From: Bog-473 sp963742035
GTDB taxonomy: Bacteria > Actinomycetota > Acidimicrobiia > Acidimicrobiales > RAAP-2
Reading direction: 5' to 3'
Assembly: GCA_963742035.1 (NCBI GenBank)
Contig: CAVUKH010000001.1
Coordinates: 496,001 to 560,000 of the forward strand
DNA: 64,000 nt
The notes under the pieces are model-generated. The model was not told where the DNA came from. It did not search any database and worked only from the letters and a program-made list of their open reading frames with translations. Every line of letters starts with the position of its first letter. Position 1 is the stretch's first letter. The position numbers and the translations under genes were made by a program. Below, piece after piece: positions 1-8,172 of this stretch.

Positions 1-90
1 CCAGCGCCCGTCGGCCGGATCCCGCTCTTCGGGCAAGACGTGCACGAGCTCGTCGGGTTGCAGCGGGCGGCCGACCAACTCTTCTCCTGA
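1..90 (+). CDS. C-terminal end of an unknown protein (partial)
   Basis: Frame 1 is open from the window edge to a TGA at 88-90 and encodes about 29 residues ending in RAADQLFS. The tail looks like ordinary high-GC coding sequence and sits 53 nt upstream of the next gene on the same strand. No family can be recognised from so short a piece. It could be chance open frame, though codon use fits a real gene. Confidence 0.35.
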   Translation, partial: PAPVGRIPLFGQDVHELVGLQRAADQLFS

Positions 91-143
91 GCGGTACCGG
101 TCGGGCTTTCAGCTCCGAGGGCTGGTCCGATAGTGTCCCCGCG

Positions 144-599
144 GTGCAGACCATCCTGGTCGCCAGCGACGCACCCACTCTCCGGAAGGACGTGGAGGCG
201 GTCGTCAGCGGCCCCGACATCGAAGTGCGCGCGGTGACCTCGGGCCCCGAGGTGGTGACGTTCGTGGCCGAGGAGTCGCCGGACCTGCTCATCGTCGACA
301 TGCAGATGGGCAACATGGGCGGCATGGCGGTGTGCCTGGAGCTGCGGCTGCAGGAGTCTTACGACGCGCTCGACCACGTGGCGGTGCTCATGTTGCTCGA
401 TCGGCGCCCCGACGTGTTCCTCGCCCGCCGCTCGGATGCCGAAGGTTGGCTGGTCAAGCCGCTCGACCCGCTTCGGCTGCGCCGCGCCGTAGCCGCGCTG
501 CTTGACGGCGGCACCTTCGCTGACGACTCGTTCACGCCCGTACCGGTGCTGGTGGGCGGCGGACCCCAGCTACAGGCGGGACCCGAGTCGCGACCCTGA
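144..599 (+). CDS. Response-regulator receiver-domain protein
   Basis: This 151-residue protein is essentially a stand-alone CheY-like receiver domain. It opens with the hydrophobic first strand (TILVAS). The probable phospho-acceptor Asp lies in LLIVDMQMGNMGG (about residue 52), and the conserved Lys lies in WLVKPLDPLRL near residue 106. No DNA-binding or enzymatic output domain follows; only a short Gly/Pro-rich tail remains. The start is GTG at 144. The paired acidic residues expected near the N-terminus are weak (ASDAPT), so phosphorylation is probable but not certain. The next gene starts only 12 nt downstream, so the two are probably co-transcribed. No cognate histidine kinase is nearby. 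Confidence 0.75.
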   Translation: MQTILVASDAPTLRKDVEAVVSGPDIEVRAVTSGPEVVTFVAEESPDLLIVDMQMGNMGGMAVCLELRLQESYDALDHVAVLMLLDRRPDVFLARRSDAEGWLVKPLDPLRLRRAVAALLDGGTFADDSFTPVPVLVGGGPQLQAGPESRP

Positions 600-611
600 C
601 CCGACGCCACC

Positions 612-1541
612 GTGTTGCAGCGATCACGACGATTGTGGCGCCGCTCCGTGGGAGCCGACGAGCCCGGAGGGTCAGAGCGCCAGAGCCAGGTACTCGAGGC
701 TGAGGCCTCGGAACAGGAACGCTTCATCACCGAGGCGCTGGCAGACCTGCGCAACATGGACGTGCGCGAGGTGATGACGCCGCGCGTCGACGTGACGTTC
801 CTGACCATCCCGGTGCAGGCCGAGGACATTGCGCAGGCCGTGCGGACGTCCGGGCACAGCTGCTTCCCGGTCGTGCACGACGACCTCGACGATCTCATCG
901 GCATTCTGTTCGTCAACGATATTTTCCGGACCAATCGGCCCGGTACGCGCGAAGGCCAAGGCGACGAGGCCCGCGACGCCACCGACCCCAGCCCGCTGGA
1001 GATCTCCCGCAAGGTGCGCCAGCCCTACCTCCTGCCCGAGTCGCTCGGCGTCCTGGAGGCGCTGGCGGACATGCGCAAACACCGTCGCGCCGTGGCCGTC
1101 GTCGTCGACGAATACGGCGGGGTCGCCGGCTTGCTGACCGTCAAGGACCTCTTGGAGCCACTGGTCGGAGACCTCCATGACGAATTCGACGAGGTGGAGG
1201 AGGCCCACATCGTCCGGGTGGACAACACGCGCTGGCTGATCGACGGGCAGACCAACGTCGACGACGTCCGCGACCGGATCGGCATCGAGATCCCTGACGG
1301 GGAATACGTCACCCTCGGCGGCCTCCTCTTCGAGCGCTTCGGCCACATCCCCGTCGAGGGCGAGGCGGTCCGCGTGGGGGACTGGGACATGAGGGTGGCG
1401 GAAATGGACAAGCGGCGGGTGGCGCAGGTGGTGGCGACGTTCGTCGGGGACGTGCCGGGGCCGGGCGCGACGAGGACAGACCAACACGGCCCCACACCCG
1501 GGGATGCCTCGGCCAACGGCTCCGGGGGAGCGACGGGCTGA
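612..1541 (+). CDS. CorC/HlyC-type CBS-domain protein
   Basis: A 309-residue protein with the soluble half of the CNNM/CorC magnesium-efflux family. It has the MTPRVDV entry motif, then a CBS pair (roughly residues 55-195, including VVVDEYGGVAGLLTVKDLLE), then a CorC_HlyC domain (about 205-285, with LIDGQTNVDDV and YVTLGGLLFERFGHIP). The N-terminal DUF21 membrane domain of full-length members is absent, as in E. coli CorC. A role in divalent-cation homeostasis is known for the family and only inferred here. The start is GTG at 612; the C-terminal tail is low-complexity Gly/Thr. The receiver-domain gene precedes it by 12 nt. Confidence 0.85.
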   Translation: MLQRSRRLWRRSVGADEPGGSERQSQVLEAEASEQERFITEALADLRNMDVREVMTPRVDVTFLTIPVQAEDIAQAVRTSGHSCFPVVHDDLDDLIGILFVNDIFRTNRPGTREGQGDEARDATDPSPLEISRKVRQPYLLPESLGVLEALADMRKHRRAVAVVVDEYGGVAGLLTVKDLLEPLVGDLHDEFDEVEEAHIVRVDNTRWLIDGQTNVDDVRDRIGIEIPDGEYVTLGGLLFERFGHIPVEGEAVRVGDWDMRVAEMDKRRVAQVVATFVGDVPGPGATRTDQHGPTPGDASANGSGGATG

Positions 1542-1582
1542 GGCCGCGGTAGTGTTGCCCGTTGCTCCCTCCGGGGAGCGGA

Positions 1583-1657
1583 CGGGCTGTGGCGCAGCTT
1601 GGTTAGCGCGCTGCGTTCGGGACGCAGAGGTCCCCGGTTCAAATCCGGGCAGCCCGA
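1583..1657 (+). tRNA. tRNA-Pro (anticodon CGG)
   Basis: A complete cloverleaf can be drawn. The acceptor is CGGGCTG paired with CAGCCCG, the anticodon arm is CTGCG-TTCGGGA-CGCAG with CGG at positions 34-36, and the T arm is CCCGG-TTCAAAT-CCGGG. The discriminator is A and no CCA is encoded. It stands alone between the CorC-like gene and a glycosyltransferase. Confidence 0.95.
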
Positions 1658-1899
1658 CTCGTGAGTTCCCTCCAGAGGCCAAGCGCCTCTGTCGACTCGA
1701 GTTTCACCGGACTTGTCCGGCACGCGTTCGACACGAGCTCGGTCACCGTCGAAACCGGAATGCGTCGTCCAGGGGACCGACGAACGGCGTCGCGATCGGG
1801 CAACGCTCCGTGGTGGATTCCGCGCTGCACTACATTGCCTGTCTCGGCGGATCTGCACTCGGTCCGCAGGTTGTCGTTCGTGTTCAGAACTGGGGACCC

Positions 1900-3450
1900 A
1901 TGCAAAGCCAGCTCGACGGAGCAAACCCGCCACCAGGGCTTGCAGCGGCCGAGCAGGCCGGGCGGGGGTGGACCGGGCCCGCCCTCGTGCTCGTCGTCGC
2001 GACCGGAGCGATCCTCGGGATCCTGTTGGTCTACCAAGGTATCCACAAGGGCTATTTCGACGGACTGACCGAAGTCGACGACGGCGTGTACTACGGCGAA
2101 GGCGTGCTGATGTCCCACGGCGTCGTGCCCTACCGCTCCTACATCGACATCCAACCTCCGGGCATGGCACTTCTCATGGCTCCGTTCGGATTCCTGGGGC
2201 GCGTGACGAGCGACCGCACCGCTTTCGCGTGGGCGCGGGTCTTCATTGTGCTGATCGCGGTGGCGAATGTGGGCGTTATGGGCCGACTCCTACGGCGTCG
2301 CCACTGGGTCGGCCTGCTGACCGGCATCGTCCTCCTCGGCTTCTACGAGGCCTCGCTGATAGCCGATCACACCGTTCTCCTCGAGCCGATCCTCGTGTTC
2401 GGCACTCTGCTCGCCTTCTGGTTGATCTTCGACGACACCGAAGTGGCCACCGCGTCGGCCGGTCGATGGCTCGGAGCCGGGGTGCTGCTCGGAATATGCA
2501 CCTCCGTCAAACTCTGGGGCGTCTTCCCGTTCGTCGTGCTTCTCTACTTCGCTTCCAAGCACGGCCGGCGCTGTCTCGGTCACTTCGTCGGCGGTGGCGT
2601 CGTCGCCGTTGGGATCATCTGCGGGCCGTTCTTCGTTCTCGCCCCGTCCGCCTTCTGGCGCGAAGTGGTTGTGGTCCAAGCCACCCGCGCCCACATCGAC
2701 CGAAACCCGTTCCATCGACTGGCGTCCCTCCTCGGGCTGACCGGGCATTCCGGCGTGGCCGTCGCCATCTGGGTCGTCCTGACCCTGATGGTTGTGGGCT
2801 CGATCGCGCTGGCGCGACGTTCCGACCATGCCTGGCACGTCACGGACCTCGACGCCACGGCGATGGCGTGCGTCGTGATCGTCGGCGCTGCATTTTTGAC
2901 CTCTCCGGAGTTCGATGCGCACTACGGGGGCTTCTTTGCCCCCTTCTTGGCGCTCGTACTCAGTGCCACGGCCGTTCGACTCCTGCCCCTGGCGAGGCCG
3001 CTCATGGCCGCCGTGATAACGGTCGCGATGCTCGCATTCATCGGGCACTCCGTGAAGAACGTCCTCAATGAGGCGAAGGCATCCACGCCTTCCACCACAC
3101 TCGACCGCATCTTCTCGCCTCATGCGTGCGTCATCACCGAGGACTATGGGCCGGTGATCCTGGCCAATCGCTACAACCTCTCCGAGCCGGACTGTCCCCG
3201 CGTTCTCGACATGTACGGAGCCGAACTCACCGATGGAAACGGAGTCGCCGATTCACCCGTTGACGCCCGTACTTCGAACGTGCAATCGGATTGGCTCGAC
3301 TGGCTCCATCACGCAGACGGAGTCGTGCTCTACGCCCCCCTGTCGCAGTACTCCGACATCGGACCGACAGCGAAGCAGTACATCCGGTCTGATTTCTCAC
3401 TCGCCGTGTCGGACGGGCTGCACGTCTACCGACGCGTGGAGCCGCGCTGA
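1900..3450 (+). CDS. Polytopic membrane glycosyltransferase, GT-C/GT39-like
   Basis: A roughly 516-residue integral membrane protein with about ten hydrophobic segments, the first being ALVLVVATGAILGILL near residue 30. The first extracytoplasmic loop has an acidic motif (EVDDGVYYGEG), followed by YIDIQPPGMALL. Both are typical of polyprenyl-phosphate-sugar-dependent GT-C enzymes (PMT/ArnT group). A soluble C-terminal portion of about 120 residues follows the last membrane helix. Such enzymes usually transfer sugars from lipid carriers outside the membrane; donor and acceptor cannot be told here. The frame stays open far upstream through the tRNA, so the ATG at 1900 after the tRNA was chosen. 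A second gene of this type lies at 19613. Confidence 0.75.
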   Translation: MQSQLDGANPPPGLAAAEQAGRGWTGPALVLVVATGAILGILLVYQGIHKGYFDGLTEVDDGVYYGEGVLMSHGVVPYRSYIDIQPPGMALLMAPFGFLGRVTSDRTAFAWARVFIVLIAVANVGVMGRLLRRRHWVGLLTGIVLLGFYEASLIADHTVLLEPILVFGTLLAFWLIFDDTEVATASAGRWLGAGVLLGICTSVKLWGVFPFVVLLYFASKHGRRCLGHFVGGGVVAVGIICGPFFVLAPSAFWREVVVVQATRAHIDRNPFHRLASLLGLTGHSGVAVAIWVVLTLMVVGSIALARRSDHAWHVTDLDATAMACVVIVGAAFLTSPEFDAHYGGFFAPFLALVLSATAVRLLPLARPLMAAVITVAMLAFIGHSVKNVLNEAKASTPSTTLDRIFSPHACVITEDYGPVILANRYNLSEPDCPRVLDMYGAELTDGNGVADSPVDARTSNVQSDWLDWLHHADGVVLYAPLSQYSDIGPTAKQYIRSDFSLAVSDGLHVYRRVEPR

Positions 3451-3665
3451 GCCCACCCCGGATGCACGCACCGGCTGCACAGCGTGGGTCGCGTTGTCGA
3501 ATGGGTCCCGCACGTCGAACGCGTGACCGGGTCGGTTTATACTTCTCCGTTCGGGACGCGGGTTCCCGGTGCACATCCGAGCGGTCCCGCCCTGGAGGCC
3601 CTCACCGGCGGTGACGGAGGGGCGATGACGCCGGGTCGAGCGAACACGAAGGCAGAGCAACGGAT

Positions 3666-4064
3666 ATGGCCGCAGCCGGATCTCAGAAGGATCAGACACC
3701 GTCGCAGTTGATCGACGCGAGGATCAAGGAACTCGACGACTGGCGGGGCGCCATGCTGCGGACCCTCCGCGGCCTGGTCAAGGAAGCCGCACCCGGCGTC
3801 GTCGAGGAATGGAAATGGCGTGGCGTTCCGACCTGGTATCTCGATGGAATGATCTGCACGGGCGAGACCTACAAGAGCGTCGTGAAACTGACCTTCGCCA
3901 AAGGAGCGGCCCTCGAGGATCCATCAGCCCTCTTCAACTCGAGCCTGGAGGGAAACGTGCGGCGGGCCATCGACTTCCACGAGGGCGACAAGGTCAACAA
4001 GACGGCGCTGAAGGCGCTCATCCGCGCCGCGGTGGCGCTCAACCGGTCCAAAGCCAAGAGTTAA
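3666..4064 (+). CDS. DUF1801 (YdhG-like) domain protein
   Basis: A 132-residue soluble protein with the DUF1801 pattern: an N-terminal helix (LIDARIKELDDWRGAMLRTL), the WKWRGVPTWYLDGMIC core, the VKLTFAKGAAL strand, and a helical end with a lysine/arginine-rich tail. Members are small alpha/beta proteins of unknown biochemical role. The start is the ATG at 3666; no strong ribosome site is visible. It is convergent with the DUF1839 gene, with only 14 nt between the stops, so it is not part of that operon. Confidence 0.8.
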   Translation: MAAAGSQKDQTPSQLIDARIKELDDWRGAMLRTLRGLVKEAAPGVVEEWKWRGVPTWYLDGMICTGETYKSVVKLTFAKGAALEDPSALFNSSLEGNVRRAIDFHEGDKVNKTALKALIRAAVALNRSKAKS

Positions 4065-4069
4065 CAGCA

Positions 4070-4086
4070 GGGGCGGCCTCAGCCCC
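4070..4086. terminator. Possible short hairpin between convergent genes
   Basis: GGGGC and GCCCC form a 5-bp GC stem with a 7-nt loop exactly where the DUF1801 and DUF1839 genes converge. It could slow transcription from both sides. There is no T-tract and it overlaps the DUF1839 stop codon, so the call is weak. Confidence 0.3.
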
Positions 4087-5080
4087 CGTAGCGGGCGACC
4101 AAGCCCTCCATCGCGAAGCCGTACGACCGGCTCATCTCCTCGAACGAACCGTGGAGGTCGACGGTACGCCCGCGGGATCGTCGAGCCAAACTGAACTGCA
4201 GGGCCTTGGCCGTCGTCGCCACCACGCGCAGCGCATCGGCGACGGCCAACAGGTCGTCCGATCCGGCAGCGGCGGGATCGTGCAGGGCCAGCCAGTCCAC
4301 GAACGATGCTGCGAGCTCCATGGCCGCACCGCATTGGCGGCAGGTTCCGAAGGCGTACTGATGGAAGGTCTCGATGTCCTGGGTTCCGAGCCACGCCGCA
4401 TCGTCCGTCAGACGCTGTTCGAAGCGGCTCATGGGATCGCCCGAGGGACGACGCGCCAGATGCGCCCTGGTCAGCATGATCGCTCCCTCGACAAGCCCGT
4501 CGGGGTCACGCCGCATCCGATTGAGGCGGACCGTCTCGACGTAGGGCGGAAGGACGCTCGGGTCCGCGTAAGGGCCGAGCCGGAACACCCCATCGAAATT
4601 GTCACCGTCCAGCTCGAAATAGCCTGCATTGTGGAAGTAGCCGAGACGGCGTCCGTCCCGGTCGATGCTGTTGGGAACGATGGCAGTCTTCACGTGAGCG
4701 AGCTGATACGAGACACCCTGGGTATCCGGCAGGAACCACGCGTCGGCATCCACGATCAGCAGGTGACCGAGCTCGAGCTGCTCCTCAACATGATGGATGA
4801 GCGGACGCCATGCGTTGAATTCGGCGACTTCGAGACCGAACTGCGCCCGGAGGTCCTCTGCCGGAAATTTGAAGAAGGTCCATTGATCGCCTTCGAAATC
4901 GGAGCTGATCGGGAAGGCGGCCGCGGCCAGGGGCTCCAGTCCGAGGGCGTGGAGCAACTCGATCCAGAGATCGACATAGCAGTTGGTCTCCGTCCACGTC
5001 CGCTCGCTGGCATGCAGTGGATGGGGGCGGTAGCCGGTGGGATCGACCGCCAGCAGCCGCAGTCCGGTCCCCGGGGTCAC
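4079..5080 (-). CDS. DUF1839 family protein
   Basis: A 333-residue protein with the signature start of the family (YRPHPLHASERTWTETNCYVDLWIELLHALG) and the strongly conserved WTFFKFPAEDLR and LIVDADAWFLPDT stretches. The biochemical role is not known. DUF1839 genes are found beside amino acid:[carrier protein] ligases, as here, so a role in handling the aminoacyl-carrier protein is a fair inference. The GTG start at 5080 overlaps the TGA of the ligase in a GTGA arrangement, which argues for translational coupling. An ATG start at 5185 would overlap the ligase by more than 100 nt and give an unconserved N-terminus. It is the last gene of the operon. Confidence 0.85.
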   Translation of the reverse strand: MTPGTGLRLLAVDPTGYRPHPLHASERTWTETNCYVDLWIELLHALGLEPLAAAAFPISSDFEGDQWTFFKFPAEDLRAQFGLEVAEFNAWRPLIHHVEEQLELGHLLIVDADAWFLPDTQGVSYQLAHVKTAIVPNSIDRDGRRLGYFHNAGYFELDGDNFDGVFRLGPYADPSVLPPYVETVRLNRMRRDPDGLVEGAIMLTRAHLARRPSGDPMSRFEQRLTDDAAWLGTQDIETFHQYAFGTCRQCGAAMELAASFVDWLALHDPAAAGSDDLLAVADALRVVATTAKALQFSLARRSRGRTVDLHGSFEEMSRSYGFAMEGLVARYGG

Positions 5081-5991
5081 GGCCAGAGTCGACTCCGGGT
5101 GGCCTGCGGCCAGCCTCCCGGGTCCATCCCGTGCGTCCGCAGAAGGGCCAGGGTGATGCGATCGAGGCCGAACCCGAAGCAACACGAATGGGCGACGTCC
5201 CCGTCGACGGTGCGGATCCCGAACGGCTCACCGAAGTGGTCGAGGTGGCAATTGGCCGAGGCGATGGCCGTCGGACTCTCCATTGAATTGATCGGCGTCA
5301 CGATTTCGAATTTGAGCGTCTCCGACCGCTGGTTCTCGGCCAGTATCCGACCGACCCTCCCGAAGAAGGGGTCGTTGGCCACCACCGTCTCGACCGCCAG
5401 ACCCAGGGAGCCGAGAATCTCCGCTCCGAGCTGGAGCCAGCGGTCCCGGTGCTCACTGGCCCGTGCGGCGTCACCGACGTAGACCAGGTCATGCTGCCGA
5501 AAGGCCTGCATACGCGCCGGGTCGAGGCTTGGCTCGTGGCGGAAGCACCAACCCGAGACGTCGTAGCGGCGCCCTCCCGCTGGCAGCGTGCCGGACAGGG
5601 TCGGATAGAGGGGGTGGCACACGGCGGGACAGAGGCTCACGTCCGCCGCCTCGAGCAGCGCCGTCCATTCGCCTCCGGACTGCGCGACGTCCATCAACTT
5701 CTTGTGCGCTGCGTTGTCTCCCGTAAAGGTCGACACCGAGCCGATCATGTCGGGAAAGGAGGACAAATAGCCGGTCTGCTCCAGCACACTGCGAGGCATC
5801 ACAGGCGGGAACCGGTAACTGGCGGCTCCCTCGGAGGCGGCGGTCGCCATGACCAGGTCCTCGATCCTGGCCACGATCTGCTCGTAGACCGACGACCGGC
5901 CGTAGATGCCGTCACTTTCGGTGGGCACCAGGATGCCCGCCGCCACGAGCTCGTCCCGGAAGTTCGGTCCCTCGGCCACTGCCACCGCCAT
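5077..5991 (-). CDS. Amino acid:[carrier protein] ligase (class II aaRS paralogue)
   Basis: A 304-residue catalytic core of a seryl-tRNA-synthetase-like class II enzyme without a tRNA-binding arm. Motif 2 is present as FRHE (150-153) and motif 3 as FGFGLDR (272-278). Cys121 or Cys125, Glu153 and Cys248 or Cys270 are candidate ligands for the active-site zinc known in this family. Characterised relatives (Bradyrhizobium, Agrobacterium) activate a small amino acid with ATP and load it on the phosphopantetheine of a dedicated carrier protein instead of tRNA. The carrier protein, its phosphopantetheinyl transferase, a flavoprotein and DUF1839 are all in the same operon. The chosen ATG is 2 nt after the dehydrogenase stop codon; the frame is open further upstream but would overlap that gene by about 760 nt. 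Confidence 0.88.
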   Translation of the reverse strand: MAVAVAEGPNFRDELVAAGILVPTESDGIYGRSSVYEQIVARIEDLVMATAASEGAASYRFPPVMPRSVLEQTGYLSSFPDMIGSVSTFTGDNAAHKKLMDVAQSGGEWTALLEAADVSLCPAVCHPLYPTLSGTLPAGGRRYDVSGWCFRHEPSLDPARMQAFRQHDLVYVGDAARASEHRDRWLQLGAEILGSLGLAVETVVANDPFFGRVGRILAENQRSETLKFEIVTPINSMESPTAIASANCHLDHFGEPFGIRTVDGDVAHSCCFGFGLDRITLALLRTHGMDPGGWPQATRSRLWP

Positions 5992-5993
5992 CC

Positions 5994-7160
5994 CTACTCG
6001 TCCTTGTAGATCAACAACATCTGCGCCGTGTTGGTGTTGATCCGATCGTTGTTGACCATGACGGCCGCACCGTGCGCGTCCCGCAGAATCCGCCCGAGGC
6101 TGTGGGGTGAGTCCTCGCGGTATCCGGCCATGCCACAGATGGCCATCGCCCGGTTCACGATGTCGACGACGAGCGTCGAGGTGGAGACCTTGAGCGAGTT
6201 CATGGCGACGGCGAAGCCCATGCCGGCGAGGGCGTCGGCATCGTCGGACATCTGGTCGTACCGCCGGGCGGTGCCGCGCACGAGCTCCTCCATCCGCTGA
6301 AGCTGGACGATCAGCTCGGCGAGACGCAGGGCGGACGGTGGCGTGACACCTGGCTTCTTGCGTGCTTCGGCCCGGACGAAATGCCGAGCCTTCTCGGTTG
6401 CCGCCGTGGCCAGGCCCAGCCAGACCGAGCTCCACAGGATGTGGGACACGGGCAACATGGTCTGGCTCGAGATGTCGCCGTAGGGATCGTCGAGAATGAG
6501 GTCGGGCTCGCCCTGTGCGACCAGCCGGTAGCCCAGGCTGCAGGTGCCGCGGAAACCGAGCGTGTCCCAGCCACTGATGGGCTCCAGGGTCAGTCCCGGC
6601 GCACGGCACAGCACGAGGACCTGGTCGTTCGGCGGACTCTCCGGCGATCGCCGGGCGGTGGCGAGAATCCCGTCGGCGTAGGCGCCATAGGAGATCACGG
6701 GGGCCATCTTCTCGAGGCGGATGCCACCGGTGTCGTCGCGCTCGACTGTGCACACGCTGGAGCGGACGTCACCACCGACGCCGATCTCCGTCGTGGCCGA
6801 GGCAAGCAGGAGCTGGCGGCCGACCACATCGGTCAGGTAGTCCCGGAAGAAGACCGTCCGGCCGTGGCGCACCAAGCTGGCCACCTGGATCTGATGCATG
6901 GCGTACACCATGGCGGTGGACGCACAGTGTTTCCCGAGCTCGAACACGATGCCGGCCACGTCCCCGACCGTGCACCCGAGCCCACCGAGCTCCGTCGGGA
7001 TGAGGACGGACAGCAGTGACTCCGACCGCAGGGCTTCGAGCGCCTCCGTGGGGAACCGTGCGGACCGATCGACGTCGCCCGCCGCGGGCCCGGCGATCTC
7101 CACACCGATGCGCGCCGCCAGGCGCGGCAGGCCGGCGACGGGCGTCTCCAAGGTTGTCAT
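5994..7160 (-). CDS. Acyl-CoA-dehydrogenase-like flavoprotein
   Basis: A 388-residue protein with the three-part acyl-CoA dehydrogenase fold: an N-terminal helical domain (LIPTELGGLGCTVGDV), a middle beta-domain (GWDTLGFRGTCSLGY), and a C-terminal helical domain ending in NNDRINTNTAQMLLIYKDE. FAD binding is expected. Relatives next to amino acid:carrier-protein ligases probably act on a carrier-bound aminoacyl or acyl group rather than free CoA esters; that is inference from context. I could not place the catalytic glutamate with confidence. It sits 22 nt after the carrier-protein gene and directly before the ligase, in one minus-strand operon. Confidence 0.85.
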   Translation of the reverse strand: MTTLETPVAGLPRLAARIGVEIAGPAAGDVDRSARFPTEALEALRSESLLSVLIPTELGGLGCTVGDVAGIVFELGKHCASTAMVYAMHQIQVASLVRHGRTVFFRDYLTDVVGRQLLLASATTEIGVGGDVRSSVCTVERDDTGGIRLEKMAPVISYGAYADGILATARRSPESPPNDQVLVLCRAPGLTLEPISGWDTLGFRGTCSLGYRLVAQGEPDLILDDPYGDISSQTMLPVSHILWSSVWLGLATAATEKARHFVRAEARKKPGVTPPSALRLAELIVQLQRMEELVRGTARRYDQMSDDADALAGMGFAVAMNSLKVSTSTLVVDIVNRAMAICGMAGYREDSPHSLGRILRDAHGAAVMVNNDRINTNTAQMLLIYKDE

Positions 7161-7182
7161 GGTGCCGGTCCCCTTCCCGACC

Positions 7183-7422
7183 TCAGGAGCCGGTCAGTTC
7201 GCCGAGCGCGACCCGGATGGCGGCCACGGACTCGAAGGTGCTCTTGCGCAGCATCGCCTCCGGGAATTCGATGTCGAACTCGTCTTCTAGAGCAAGCATG
7301 ACGTTGACGCTGGCGTGCGAGGTCATCCCGGCCTGGTAGAGGTCATCTTGGTCGCTGAGCTTTTCCACCTCGACGGGGAGATGGCCGTGTTCGGCCAGAA
7401 TGGTGCGGATCGTCTCGTCCAT
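7183..7422 (-). CDS. Acyl carrier protein (stand-alone)
   Basis: A 79-residue acidic four-helix carrier protein. The phosphopantetheine attachment serine is most likely Ser35 in DLYQAGMTSHASV, where the usual DSL is replaced by TSH. Helix II continues with LALEDEFDIEFPEAML, as in type II ACPs. The TSH variant suggests a specialised carrier, not the fatty-acid ACP. The gene overlaps the AcpS-like gene by ATGA and precedes the flavoprotein, so it is the natural substrate of the amino acid ligase encoded two genes downstream. Confidence 0.88.
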   Translation of the reverse strand: MDETIRTILAEHGHLPVEVEKLSDQDDLYQAGMTSHASVNVMLALEDEFDIEFPEAMLRKSTFESVAAIRVALGELTGS

Positions 7423-7880
7423 CAGTCGTCCTTCCCGGAAACATCGGGGTCGAGCGATTTCCCGGAAGGCTCGATCAGGTCAGTCGGCACGGCGCACAGC
7501 GCGACAACCACCGCGGCCGCCACGTCCCCTTCGTGGGTCAGGCTGACCGCCAGATCGGCGACGCCCGCCCGATCCGCCAAGGCGGCCGCATGACCGGTCA
7601 GGGCCATGGTGCACCAACCCTCGGAGTGACGACGCACCTCGATGGACCGCCAATCGGGCTGATGACCTGCCGGACGGAGAACCTTGATGGTCGCTTCCTT
7701 GGCGGCGAAGCGTGCGGCCAGACTGGCGGCCCGGACCGCGGGCGCCCCGGCCGACGAACTGAGCTCGTGCTCCGTGTAGACGCGACTCAGGTAGCGGTCG
7801 CCGAAGGTCTCGACGCTCCGGGCCACCTGGTGGACCGCCACGACATCCGCTCCAACGCGAATGGCCGTTCCTGTGCTCAT
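7422..7880 (-). CDS. AcpS-type 4'-phosphopantetheinyl transferase
   Basis: A 152-residue protein of the holo-ACP-synthase family. The N-terminal strand RVGADVVAV carries the metal-binding Asp (residue 12) and ARFAAKEATIKVL carries the catalytic Glu (residue 62). The C-terminal strand VSLTHEGDVAAAVVV matches the family end. It transfers phosphopantetheine from CoA to a carrier-protein serine. Translational coupling (ATGA) to the ACP gene implies that ACP is its partner. The ATG at 7880 is preferred over upstream ATGs because the AcpS domain begins right there and an AGGAG lies just upstream. It is the first gene of the operon. Confidence 0.85.
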   Translation of the reverse strand: MSTGTAIRVGADVVAVHQVARSVETFGDRYLSRVYTEHELSSSAGAPAVRAASLAARFAAKEATIKVLRPAGHQPDWRSIEVRRHSEGWCTMALTGHAAALADRAGVADLAVSLTHEGDVAAAVVVALCAVPTDLIEPSGKSLDPDVSGKDD

Positions 7881-8172
7881 GTGCTCCCGTTCTCCTCCGC
7901 AAGAGGTCATGTCCGCTACCGCCATCTCCGTACGAGTCATACCGCAGTCCGTCTCCGCCGGCCGGGGCGAACCCCCGAGGGCAAGAACATAACGTCGACC
8001 TCCGGCTCTGCCGGCGCACGACTGCGAAGGTGAACGCCCGCATCCGGAACGCCGGTCCCCACAATCTAAGCGCCGGACCTTGCCCGCACCCCCATATCTC
8101 GGCGGCCCAGGCGGACAGCTTTAACCGGAAATGGGGCAGGGCAGGCAATCGACGGTGTGATGAAATGGCGCC
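7881..8172. promoter_or_regulatory. Divergent intergenic region between acpS-like operon and GH2 gene
   Basis: This roughly 290-nt gap separates two divergent transcription units and must hold their promoters, or one shared control region. I see no convincing -35/-10 pair or palindrome by eye. The region contains no open frame with good coding character. Confidence 0.4.

Noticed and set aside
1504..1899. Extended N-terminus for the first glycosyltransferase
   Set aside because: That extension would run through tRNA-Pro and has no conserved sequence; ATG 1900 starts just before the first membrane helix.
4079..5991. Reading the class II ligase as a true seryl-tRNA synthetase
   Set aside because: It lacks the N-terminal coiled-coil tRNA-binding arm and sits beside a carrier protein, PPTase and DUF1839.
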